DNA of 5,157 bases, from positions 1-5,157 of the forward strand of contig JAIXVO010000735.1 in the NCBI GenBank assembly GCA_027482985.1. The letters are read 5' to 3'. Shown piece after piece: positions 1 to 4,930 of this stretch (positions within the stretch are counted from its first letter, which is position 1; each line of letters begins with the position of its first letter). The position numbers and the translations under genes are program-made. Below the pieces are notes generated by a model. That model saw nothing but the letters and a program-made list of their open reading frames with translations. It was not told where the DNA came from and ran no database searches. This DNA is from Cyanobacteriota bacterium (GTDB lineage Bacteria; Cyanobacteriota; Cyanobacteriia; Leptolyngbyales; Leptolyngbyaceae).

Positions 1-785
1 CCCGTCTCCTGACTGCGGTTGGGTTGGGGGAGAGACGTACCAGCGGTAACGTCTCTACGGGATGCTGGACTGCGGTTGGGTTGGGGGGGAGACGTACCAA
101 CGGTAACGTCTCTACGGGATGCTGGACTGCGGTTGGGTTGGGGGGGAGACGTACCAGCGGTATCGTCTCTACCTATCTCCTGTCTTCCTCTCTCTTCCTC
201 TCCCCTCCTAACTCCTGACTCCTGACTCCTGTCTCCTGTCTCCATCCTCCCCACCATCGGCACCTCCTGCGGCATCGGAGGCCGATAATCCGTCCCTAAC
301 CCCGTGTCTGCCAGAAACAGGAGGGCGTGGGTGATGTTGTCGATGCCGCCAGCGGTGAGGTAGCGCCAGAGTTGGTTAGCCTGACTCAGAGAGACGGTGG
401 AGTGACTGATTAGATCGGGGTCGGGGCGATCGTCGCCGGGGAGGACGAAGAGGGCAATGTTGCGAGTTTGGGCCAGGTCTTGTAAGCGCTCTAAGCCGTA
501 AGCCCAGTATGCGCGGCCACCTAACAAGCGGACGACGATCGCCTGAGCATGGGACAAAACTGCTTCGAGATAGGTGTCGATCGTCAGGTATTGCTGCAAG
601 TTGAGCAAATTAGTGACACGCAAAGCGGGAAATTCGGCTGGGAGCCGCTCACTGGCGATCGCGATCGCTTGAATTTCGGTATCTGCCGCCGTTAACAGAA
701 CGAGGGGGGCGGGTGTTTGGCTAATGAAGACGACGCCTGCCTCGTTGGGGTCCCAACCGCCGGGAGTGGCTGCTAACCGATGCAT
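1..785 (-). CDS. cobN: Cobaltochelatase subunit CobN, N-terminal part (runs off the left edge)
   Basis: CobN is the large subunit of the ATP-dependent aerobic cobaltochelatase that inserts Co2+ into the corrin ring for cobalamin synthesis, related to ChlH of Mg-chelatase. The start is ATG 785-783, giving MHRLAATPGGWDPNEAG, the usual beginning of cyanobacterial CobN. I recognise family-typical stretches LLGGRAYWAYGLE (about 88-99), LPGDDRPDPDLISHS (115-129), LWRYLTAGGIDN (139-150) and EVPMVG (174-179). From about residue 180 the sequence stops resembling CobN and becomes repeat-encoded: a heptamer array (about 182-194), an acidic/arginine run, then a 19-residue repeat containing TSPPQPNRSP. 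I translated the minus strand by hand to base 1 and found no stop: 261 complete codons. The full protein should be about 1200-1300 residues, so most lies outside the window. No clear Shine-Dalgarno precedes the ATG and I saw no cobalamin riboswitch upstream. Family assignment is confident; whether the insert-bearing gene is functional is open. Confidence 0.88.
   Translation of the reverse strand, partial: MHRLAATPGGWDPNEAGVVFISQTPAPLVLLTAADTEIQAIAIASERLPAEFPALRVTNLLNLQQYLTIDTYLEAVLSHAQAIVVRLLGGRAYWAYGLERLQDLAQTRNIALFVLPGDDRPDPDLISHSTVSLSQANQLWRYLTAGGIDNITHALLFLADTGLGTDYRPPMPQEVPMVGRMETGDRSQESGVRRGEEERGRQEIGRDDTAGTSPPQPNRSPASRRDVTVGTSPPQPNRSPASRRDVTAGTSLPQPNRSQET
11..172. repeat. 57-bp tandem repeat, 2.8 copies, inside cobN
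   Basis: Copies lie at 11-67, 68-124 and 125-172 (the last cut short after 48 bp). Copies 1 and 2 differ at two of 57 positions; copy 3 differs from copy 2 at two of 48 before it diverges. Each unit has a G-rich part (GGTTGGGTT plus 5-7 G) followed by a palindromic core and GGGATGCTG. The period is 57 = 3 x 19, so on the minus strand each unit adds 19 residues to CobN without changing frame. Copies 2 and 3 carry runs of seven G (83-89 and 140-146); copy 1 has five. The near identity suggests recent duplication. Confidence 0.95.
31..169. repeat. Palindromic cores GAGACGT...ACGTCTC, three copies
   Basis: Each 57-bp unit holds an inverted repeat: 31-56, 89-112 and 146-169. The arms are (A)GAGACGT and ACGTCTC(T), with inner ACC/GGT pairs around a 3-base loop (AGC or AAC) and one bulged A. 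In copy 3 an A-to-T change (TAAC to TATC) weakens the right arm. Palindromes of this GTAGAGACG...CGTCTCTAC type are dispersed in many cyanobacterial genomes, from general knowledge; the family was not checked here. In RNA these would form hairpins within the cobN message. Confidence 0.8.
173..245. repeat. Heptamer (STRR-type) array and pyrimidine-rich tract in cobN
   Basis: Positions 211-243 are 4.7 copies of a 7-bp unit: ACTCCTG three times (211, 218, 225), TCTCCTG at 232, then TCTCC. Positions 173-210 are an almost pure C/T tract (CTATCTCCTGTCTTCC and similar) that looks like degenerate relatives of the same unit. A further TCTCCTGACT occurs at 5-14, on the far side of the 57-bp repeats, so heptamer-like DNA flanks that array. 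Short tandemly repeated heptamers (STRR) are a known feature of many filamentous cyanobacteria. Because 7 is not a multiple of 3, gain or loss of one unit would shift the cobN frame. Confidence 0.85.
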
Positions 786-946
786 AGACGGAGTGCCTGA
801 GTGAACGGGATGAAGTGCTTTGGCAGTGTAGCGCGATCGCCCTCTTCGTTGACAGAGGTCGTCTGGATCATCTGCCCATTGGGAGGATAGCGAAAAGCTT
901 CAAATCTCTTCATGATGAAGACAGGACTATCTCTGAGCATTTTGGT
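786..946. promoter_or_regulatory. Divergent intergenic region between cobN and the MFS gene
   Basis: This 161-bp stretch separates the cobN start (785, minus) from the likely MFS start (947, plus), so it must hold both promoters if they are separate units. A TTGACA hexamer at 849-854 on the plus strand has no good -10 at 16-18 bp. On the minus strand TACACT (about 17 bp downstream of a weak -35-like sequence) is a possible cobN -10. Neither is convincing. A HIP1 octamer sits at 833-840. The region stays open in one frame on each strand, as discussed under the MFS gene and in the findings. Confidence 0.4.
907..921. promoter_or_regulatory. Odd-length palindrome TCTTCAT-G-ATGAAGA, possible operator
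   Basis: Two perfect 7-bp arms flank a single central G (914). The element lies 25 bp upstream of the probable MFS start at TTG 947 and in the intergenic side of the divergent cobN gene. A symmetric 15-bp element in this place could bind a dimeric regulator of the transporter. This is inference from position and symmetry only; no regulator family is recognisable from the sequence, and no regulator gene lies in the window. Confidence 0.25.
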
Positions 947-2194
947 TTGAACGTTTTTCACCATCTCCCGCCGGAACAACGCCGGAATCTCGCCTTGCTG
1001 TTCGCTGCCGGGCTGTTGTTCTGGTCGAGTCTGGCATCCTTACTGCCCACCCTCTCGCCCTACATCAAAGCGGGTGGTGCTAGCGATTTTCAAGTGGGCA
1101 TCGTCATGGGTGGCTTTGCGGTTGGGCTGCTAGTGTTTCGTCCCTGGTTGGGGCGGTTGGCGGATCAGCGCGATCGCAAATTGGTGTTGTACATCGGTCT
1201 GGCAGCCGTCAGCCTCGCACCGCTGGGTTATTTACTCACCCAATCAGTACCCCTCTTATTTGTCATTCGAGCGTTCCACGGCTTAAGTATTGCTGCCTTT
1301 GCCACTGCCTTCAGTGCTCTCATCGCTGACCTGGCACCGCCCCAATTTCGCGGGGAAGTGATCGGCTACATGACCCTCGTCAATCCGATTGGGATGGCGA
1401 TCGGTCCGGCATTGGGCGGCTTTTTGCAAGCGTGGGTCGGCTATCCACCGCTGTTTCTAGTCTCGGCGGGGTTGGGTGGCGCAGGGGTGTTGTTCGTCCA
1501 GCAAATGCACACGCGCCCAGTGAGTGCCAGTGCCCAACCGCGATCGCCCGCGCCTTCGTCCTGGCAACTGCTTTGGAGTCCCCCGCTTCGCATTTTGGCA
1601 GTGGTGTTGTCCCTGATTGGGGTCGCCTTTGGCACGCTGGCAATTTTTGTGCCGCTCTACATTCAGGAAACAGGCATTCCTTTGAATCCAGGTTTGTTTT
1701 ATACCGCAGCGGCGATCGCGGGCTTTCTGGCACGGCTCACCGTCGGCGGCGCTTCGGATCGCCTGGGACGCGGACGCTTTGTGACTGTGAGCTTAGTTCT
1801 GTATACCAGTTCCCTTGTGTTACTCAGTACCGCCCAGAGTGCCCCCGTGTTGCTGCTTTCCGGCTTCCTGGAAGGCGCAGGTGGGGGCACACTCTTCCCG
1901 ATGATGGTCGCCCTAGCAGCCGATCGCTCCCATCCTCAACTCCGGGGACAAACCCTGGGACTCGTGTTGGCAGGCTTCGATTTTGGGATGGCGATCGCGG
2001 GGCCGATCGTCGGTTATTTTGCCACCACACTCGGCTACCGTGGCGTTTTCGGCTTAGCTGCGCTCCTGTCCTTCCTAGCCCTGCTCATCTTCATCAGTTG
2101 TGGTAGTAAGACCTTTGCCTATTCCCTCAAATTCGCCCTCGGCAACGGCAAAGATGTCTACGCCTTACCCCCTGTTCCCGCCGGAAGCCGCTAG
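947..2194 (+). CDS. MFS transporter, 12-TM, drug:H+ antiporter-like
   Basis: A major facilitator superfamily carrier of about 415 residues in the inner membrane. Counting from GTG 815, the hallmarks are motif A after TM2 (GRLADQRDRK, 113-122), its counterpart in the second half (GASDRLGRGR, 312-321), and antiporter motif C in TM5 (GMAIGPALGG, 193-202) echoed in TM11 (GMAIAGPIVG, 391-400). Roughly twelve hydrophobic segments lie between 58 and 428, with a hydrophilic central loop at 229-255. The tail SLKFALGNGKDVYAL matches a conserved end I associate with cyanobacterial members. Substrate is unknown; motif C favours export. Start: the open frame begins at GTG 815, but the first 44 residues look unlike MFS sequence. 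TTG 947 gives MNVFHHLPPEQRRN, close to the start I recall for relatives; no good Shine-Dalgarno precedes either. The gene is divergent from cobN and convergent with the CNNM gene. Confidence 0.88.
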   Translation: MNVFHHLPPEQRRNLALLFAAGLLFWSSLASLLPTLSPYIKAGGASDFQVGIVMGGFAVGLLVFRPWLGRLADQRDRKLVLYIGLAAVSLAPLGYLLTQSVPLLFVIRAFHGLSIAAFATAFSALIADLAPPQFRGEVIGYMTLVNPIGMAIGPALGGFLQAWVGYPPLFLVSAGLGGAGVLFVQQMHTRPVSASAQPRSPAPSSWQLLWSPPLRILAVVLSLIGVAFGTLAIFVPLYIQETGIPLNPGLFYTAAAIAGFLARLTVGGASDRLGRGRFVTVSLVLYTSSLVLLSTAQSAPVLLLSGFLEGAGGGTLFPMMVALAADRSHPQLRGQTLGLVLAGFDFGMAIAGPIVGYFATTLGYRGVFGLAALLSFLALLIFISCGSKTFAYSLKFALGNGKDVYALPPVPAGSR

Positions 2195-2244
2195 TGCAGT
2201 AAGGCAGGGTTAGTTCTCACATTTGTTGTACTGGGTGATAAGCT

Positions 2245-2265
2245 GGGCGGGCAAGATGCCCACCC
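2245..2265. repeat. Palindromic repeat GGGCGGGCA-AGA-TGCCCACCC
   Basis: Nine-base arms (2245-2253 and 2257-2265) pair with one C-A mismatch around an AGA loop. The phrase 'GGGCGGGCAAGATGCCCACCCC' is, from general knowledge, a common dispersed element in cyanobacterial genomes. It lies 51 bp after the MFS stop and could stabilise the 3' end of that mRNA, but it lacks a T-tract. Confidence 0.6.
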
Positions 2266-2280
2266 CACGGAGGTAAATTC

Positions 2281-2472
2281 ATGCCGCTGTCCACTAGGCA
2301 TCAGCTACAGCAGAGTCATTACAAAAAATGGCTCAATCCTGGTTCCGACTTTCTCTCATCTCACTCTGGCTCATCTCTAGAGACGATCTGGACAACGCCA
2401 CAACCCGCGTCTTACTACGAAGCCCCAGCGTTGCCCTCGGTAGGGGGTTCGGGGGACGCAGCCGTCTCCTGA
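2281..2472 (+). CDS. Doubtful small open frame, 63 codons, with a good ribosome site
   Basis: An ATG at 2281 is preceded by GGAGG (2269-2273) at a 7-base spacing, the best Shine-Dalgarno/start pair in the window. The product begins MPLSTRHQLQQSHYKKWLNP and ends GGSGDAAVS. It has no membrane segment, signal peptide or recognised motif, and its 3' third is read from G-run repeat-like DNA (2443-2472). It lies in intergenic repeat-rich sequence right after a palindromic repeat. Most likely it is chance; it is listed only because of the ribosome site. Confidence 0.13.
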   Translation: MPLSTRHQLQQSHYKKWLNPGSDFLSSHSGSSLETIWTTPQPASYYEAPALPSVGGSGDAAVS

Positions 2473-2504
2473 ATTCGGGGGGTTTGGGGGGTCGCCACCC
2501 AAGC

Positions 2505-2522
2505 CCAGAATTTTGGTTCTGG
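2505..2522. other. Hairpin CCAGAA-TTTTGG-TTCTGG downstream of the CNNM gene
   Basis: A perfect 6-bp stem with a 6-base loop lies 60 bp past the CNNM stop on the minus strand. No T-tract follows on either strand, so it is not a typical intrinsic terminator. It could still protect a 3' end. Weak call. Confidence 0.25.
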
Positions 2523-2581
2523 TTAGAGACTTGCGCTACAAGCAGATTTGGGGTGGATAGTAGGTTGGTTTTGCGCGTCCC

Positions 2582-4000
2582 TTAGCGTTCTGTTGTATCT
2601 GTCGCCTGTTGTTCGCCATTGGGACTAGAACCATTCCCAGTCGTCAGTTCTGGATCAGTGGGCGGCGGCGCAGGCGGTTGGACGCGATGAATTTGAATTT
2701 GATGCAGGCGCGGCCCATCCATTGAGACGATCGTGAACTCGCAATCCCCATAATTCAGAGTTGTCCCAGGTTTGGGAATGCGCTGTAACTGGAACAGAAT
2801 GAACCCCGCCAGCGTTTGATATTCGTCCGTCAGCGGCAGTTCCAGTTTCAGATCTTCGTTCAGTTCTTCCAGGTTGGTTTGCGCCTGCACCAGATAGGTA
2901 TGGGGATCGAGTAATTGAATCGGTGGATCTTCAGTGCTATTCGCATCCACACTATCGCCCAGGATCTCTGCGACCACATCTTCAATCGTCACCAGTCCAG
3001 CTGTGCCACCAAATTCATCCACCACCAGCACCATCGGTTGCCGCGATCGCTGCATCACCACCAGCAACTCATTCAGCGGCAAATACTCCTGCACAAAGCG
3101 GGCGGGACGAATCCAATGGACGATCGGCTGGTCGAGTTGGGTATCACTGGCCAGCGGCAATGCTAATTCTTTCAGCTTAATGATGCCGCGAATGTCGTCC
3201 AGCGACTCGCCAATCACGGGGTAGCGCGAATGCCCGGAAGCCGCGACCTCTTCCAGCACCATTTTGAGGGTGGCGGTTTCGGGAATGGCGGCGATACTGG
3301 TGCGCGGAATCATGACTTCACCCGTCGTCACATCGCCAAACTCAAACACGTTTTGCAATAACTGCCGTTCACCTGCTTCCAGTCCCGTGGACTCGCTGGA
3401 CGTGGTGATAATCAGTTGCAGTTCTTCCGATGTGACCTGGTTATACCAGCCCTGCCCAAAGTATTGAATTCCCACCAGTTGCAACAGTAAGCGGGTGGAC
3501 TGGTTCAAGATCCAGATAAAGGGATTGAAGATCCGGGCGATCGCCAGACTCGGTGCACCCAAAACCCGCGCTAGTTGTTCAGAGTAAATTAGCGCTACCG
3601 ACTTGGGACATAACTCGCCCAACACAATTTGGAGATAGGCAATCCCTAGGAACGTCGTGGGGATCGCCAGGGAATGAGCCAGCGCCGGACGCATTTCGCC
3701 AGGGAAAGGGAGAGCGCTGATCCAACCTGCTACCACCTGCACGATCGCACTCTCGCCAATCCAGCCCAACGCCAAACTCGACAGCGTGATGCCCAGTTGG
3801 GTGGTCGAGAGTAACCGATCCAGACTGCGTTGCAAATCCTGAACCGTCCGCGCCTGCACATCGCCTGCACTGACTAACTGGTTAATCCGCGATCGCCGCA
3901 CCGACACGATCGAAAACTCAGCCGTCACAAAAAACGCGTTGATGCCAATTAGCAGGAAGACTGCGAGCAGTTTTAATACGGTATCTGATATAACATTCAC
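2582..4000 (-). CDS. CNNM/CBS-pair/CorC-HlyC membrane protein ('hemolysin family')
   Basis: A 472-residue member of the CNNM (DUF21) family, related to CorB/CorC-type Mg2+ and divalent-cation transport proteins; the name 'hemolysin' is historical. Domains in order: CNNM membrane domain about 1-200 with TM1 at 9-29 and further hydrophobic segments around 66-95, 108-130 and 145-178, containing TAEFSIVSVRRSRI (26-39) and GELCPKSVA (128-136); the VMIPRT motif (229-234) opening a CBS pair (about 225-350) with SRYPV (258-262) and DEFGGTAGLVTIEDVVAEILGD (about 328-349); then a CorC_HlyC domain (about 360-440); and a proline/threonine-rich tail. The CBS pair is expected to bind adenine nucleotides in the cytoplasm. 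Start is GTG 4000-3998; an in-frame TAA at 4009-4007 excludes any earlier start. AGGAG lies 16 bases upstream, too far to be ideal, within a hairpin stem. Length and domain set are complete. Substrate ion is not provable here. Confidence 0.93.
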   Translation of the reverse strand: MNVISDTVLKLLAVFLLIGINAFFVTAEFSIVSVRRSRINQLVSAGDVQARTVQDLQRSLDRLLSTTQLGITLSSLALGWIGESAIVQVVAGWISALPFPGEMRPALAHSLAIPTTFLGIAYLQIVLGELCPKSVALIYSEQLARVLGAPSLAIARIFNPFIWILNQSTRLLLQLVGIQYFGQGWYNQVTSEELQLIITTSSESTGLEAGERQLLQNVFEFGDVTTGEVMIPRTSIAAIPETATLKMVLEEVAASGHSRYPVIGESLDDIRGIIKLKELALPLASDTQLDQPIVHWIRPARFVQEYLPLNELLVVMQRSRQPMVLVVDEFGGTAGLVTIEDVVAEILGDSVDANSTEDPPIQLLDPHTYLVQAQTNLEELNEDLKLELPLTDEYQTLAGFILFQLQRIPKPGTTLNYGDCEFTIVSMDGPRLHQIQIHRVQPPAPPPTDPELTTGNGSSPNGEQQATDTTER

Positions 4001-4095
4001 TGTTCTTTAAAATCCGCTCCTGTAGCGGTCAGGAGCCTCATGTCCCAGCAACTCATCATGATTTGGCAACTTGGTTCTAACCATGCCCTACCCAT
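3997..4095 (-). CDS. Doubtful 32-residue frame filling the gap between two genes
   Basis: ATG 4095-4093 begins one base after the TAG (4099-4097) of the preceding minus-strand gene, and the frame ends at TGA 3999-3997, overlapping the GTG start of the CNNM gene in the four bases GTGA. The product starts MGRAWLEPSCQ and ends TGADFKEQ; no motif is recognisable. Internal ATGs at 4059, 4056 and 4041 would give shorter forms. The exact fit suggests possible translational coupling, but a frame this short is often chance and there is no Shine-Dalgarno. Confidence 0.14.
   Translation of the reverse strand: MGRAWLEPSCQIMMSCWDMRLLTATGADFKEQ
4016..4036 (-). promoter_or_regulatory. Perfect hairpin in the leader of the CNNM gene
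   Basis: GCTCCTG (4016-4022) and CAGGAGC (4030-4036) pair perfectly around a 7-base loop. On the minus strand the second arm contains AGGAG, the only Shine-Dalgarno-like sequence before the GTG at 4000, and an alternative 5-bp stem (CCGCT/AGCGG, 4014-4018 with 4024-4028) is mutually exclusive with it. It could sequester the ribosome site or act as a weak terminator for the upstream gene, since GGATTTT follows. Confidence 0.4.
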
Positions 4096-4096
4096 C

Positions 4097-4744
4097 CTAG
4101 CGAGTGATGGGAATATTCGATAGCTTCAATTGGACTTGTTGATCGGGATAATCCGCTAAAGCCAGAGCAAGATTTTTGGCCGTATTGACGGTGGTAATGG
4201 GAATCCGCACCGTTCCGGCATAGGGCACCCCATCCGGCGGTAATTCCGCAGGTAAACCTTCCGTGCTGGCAGTCAGAACTTGCCCCTGGTCATCTTTAAC
4301 TTCCAGGAAAGTATATAAGAATTTTACGGGTTCGGTGGAATCATTTTTCAAGCTGAGGGACACCACCAGGGAGTCCGCTTGGGTTTGCACCGATTTAACC
4401 TCCAGCATCACCCCATCACTTTCCGTGGAAAGAGGAAACTTACTGGGGACGGCGACTTTCGTGGAAGCTGCCGCGATCGCCTTCGGTGGCGGTGCCCCTT
4501 TCCCCCCCGTCCGAGCTTTTACCGTCGCTAAAATTTTGTCTTCTTGCAGAATCGTCAACTCATTCTGACGGGTGCCATCCCCTTTGCGACTCGTGAGGTT
4601 ATTGGTGGGGCGGGTGTCGGGCTGGGTAATGCCTTTTAACGCTTCTCGCCCCACACTCATACCCGCCACAGCGCTCAACACGCCCGCCGCCAGCATCGAG
4701 GTGAGTAACAGTAAAGTCAGGCCAATGGTGGAGTTGATTTTCAT
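4097..4744 (-). CDS. Membrane-anchored or exported protein of unknown function
   Basis: A 215-residue protein from ATG 4744-4742. The N-terminus MKINSTIGLTLLLLTSML is a short charged start followed by a hydrophobic segment at about 7-28: a signal peptide or membrane anchor. There is no lipobox cysteine, and the protein has no cysteine at all. A motif GREALKGITQPDTRP (32-46) follows the anchor. A low-complexity linker (about 47-97, rich in K, T, G, A and P) leads to a region at about 98-213 with alternating hydrophobic patterning (MLEVKSVQTQADSLVVSLSLKN), suggesting a beta-sandwich, perhaps DUF4352-like. The C-terminal part should sit on the periplasmic or lumenal side. I believe similar proteins are annotated as hypothetical in cyanobacteria, but I cannot name it. 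No Shine-Dalgarno is evident; TAGAAT at 4796-4791 is a possible -10 with a poor -35. It is co-directional with the CNNM gene, 96 bp away. Confidence 0.82.
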   Translation of the reverse strand: MKINSTIGLTLLLLTSMLAAGVLSAVAGMSVGREALKGITQPDTRPTNNLTSRKGDGTRQNELTILQEDKILATVKARTGGKGAPPPKAIAAASTKVAVPSKFPLSTESDGVMLEVKSVQTQADSLVVSLSLKNDSTEPVKFLYTFLEVKDDQGQVLTASTEGLPAELPPDGVPYAGTVRIPITTVNTAKNLALALADYPDQQVQLKLSNIPITR

Positions 4745-4850
4745 GGGCTAGGGGCGATCGCGATGGGTGAGCAAGCCAAATCCTGCTTTGATTCTAAACA
4801 GGTGATGCAATTTTAGTGGCGGTTGGTCAAAGTTTAACGGCGGCGATCGT

Positions 4851-4893
4851 AAAAAAATGCAAAACCGGAGTCAGTTTATCCCTCACTCCGGTT
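4851..4893 (-). terminator. Intrinsic terminator, minus strand
   Basis: On the minus strand AACCGGAGT (4893-4885) and ACTCCGGTT (4871-4863) form a perfect 9-bp GC-containing stem with a 13-base loop. It is followed by TT, GCA and then seven T (4857-4851). The plus strand lacks a T-tract after the stem, so the direction is minus. The nearest minus-strand gene upstream is the proline-rich one ending at 5045, which would make a 3' extension antisense to the tRNA. It would also insulate the gene starting at 4744. Confidence 0.7.
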
Positions 4894-4921
4894 CAGTCAA
4901 CCAAAATATTCAGGTTACAAT
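4892..4921 (+). promoter_or_regulatory. Probable promoter of the tRNA gene
   Basis: A good -10, TACAAT (4916-4921), lies 9 bp before the tRNA. A weak -35, TTCAGT (4892-4897), is 18 bp upstream and overlaps the edge of the minus-strand terminator stem. Initiation about 7 bases after the -10 would be near 4928, leaving only two or three leader bases. Confidence 0.5.
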
Positions 4922-4930
4922 GAGGGCTAG

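Larger units (their letters stand above)
2195..2581. other. Convergent intergenic region, 387 bp, no convincing gene
   Basis: It lies between the stops of the MFS gene (plus) and the CNNM gene (minus). It contains a palindromic repeat at 2245-2265, a self-complementary TCTCTAGAGA at about 2375-2384, two pairs of G-runs (GGGGGTTCGGGGG near 2443 and GGGGGGTTTGGGGGG near 2477), a lone heptamer relative GTCTCCTG at 2464-2471 and a hairpin at 2505-2522. No hairpin is followed by a T-tract on either strand, so no classical terminator is visible for either gene. The mixture resembles repeat-rich cyanobacterial intergenic DNA. Confidence 0.6.
655..4761. repeat. HIP1 octamers (GCGATCGC), eleven dispersed copies
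   Basis: GCGATCGC begins at 655, 661 (overlapping the previous one by two bases), 833, 1170, 1540, 1712, 1991, 3043, 3889, 4473 and 4754. A random sequence of this length would have about 0.1. Nine of the eleven lie in coding sequence and two (833 and 4754) are in intergenic DNA. This overrepresentation is the well-known HIP1 signature of cyanobacterial genomes and is the main basis for the taxonomic call. The start and end given span the first to the last copy. Confidence 0.95.

Noticed and set aside
11..172. CRISPR-like regular repeats
   Set aside because: The units are directly adjacent with a 57-bp period and no unique spacers; the whole unit is repeated, so it is a tandem repeat.
19..225. 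Plus-strand open frames over the 57-bp repeats
   Set aside because: They are repeat translations (the period is a multiple of three, so frames stay open) and oppose the recognisable cobN frame.
1..250. Insertion sequence or transposon in cobN
   Set aside because: There is no transposase frame, no terminal inverted repeats or target duplication visible; the content is tandem and palindromic repeats only, though the left end is outside the window.
786..946. Cobalamin riboswitch upstream of cobN
   Set aside because: The region is short and I could not find the B12-box or the conserved core; nothing supports it beyond the gene's pathway.
1432..2106. Long plus-strand frame of 224 codons
   Set aside because: It lies wholly inside the MFS gene in another frame, is rich in Arg, Ser and Cys, and has no membrane pattern or motif; it is a shadow of a GC-rich gene.
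2328..2585. 85-codon plus-strand frame in the intergenic region
   Set aside because: It has no ribosome site, reads through G-run repeats, and overlaps the end of the CNNM gene; no recognisable features.
2915..3467. Several plus-strand frames opposite the CNNM gene
   Set aside because: All are antisense to a complete, motif-confirmed protein and are rich in Ser, His, Thr and Pro from the complement of conserved domains.
4263..4568. 101-codon plus-strand frame
   Set aside because: It is antisense to the anchored protein gene, which has a better start, a signal/anchor segment and a coherent domain pattern.
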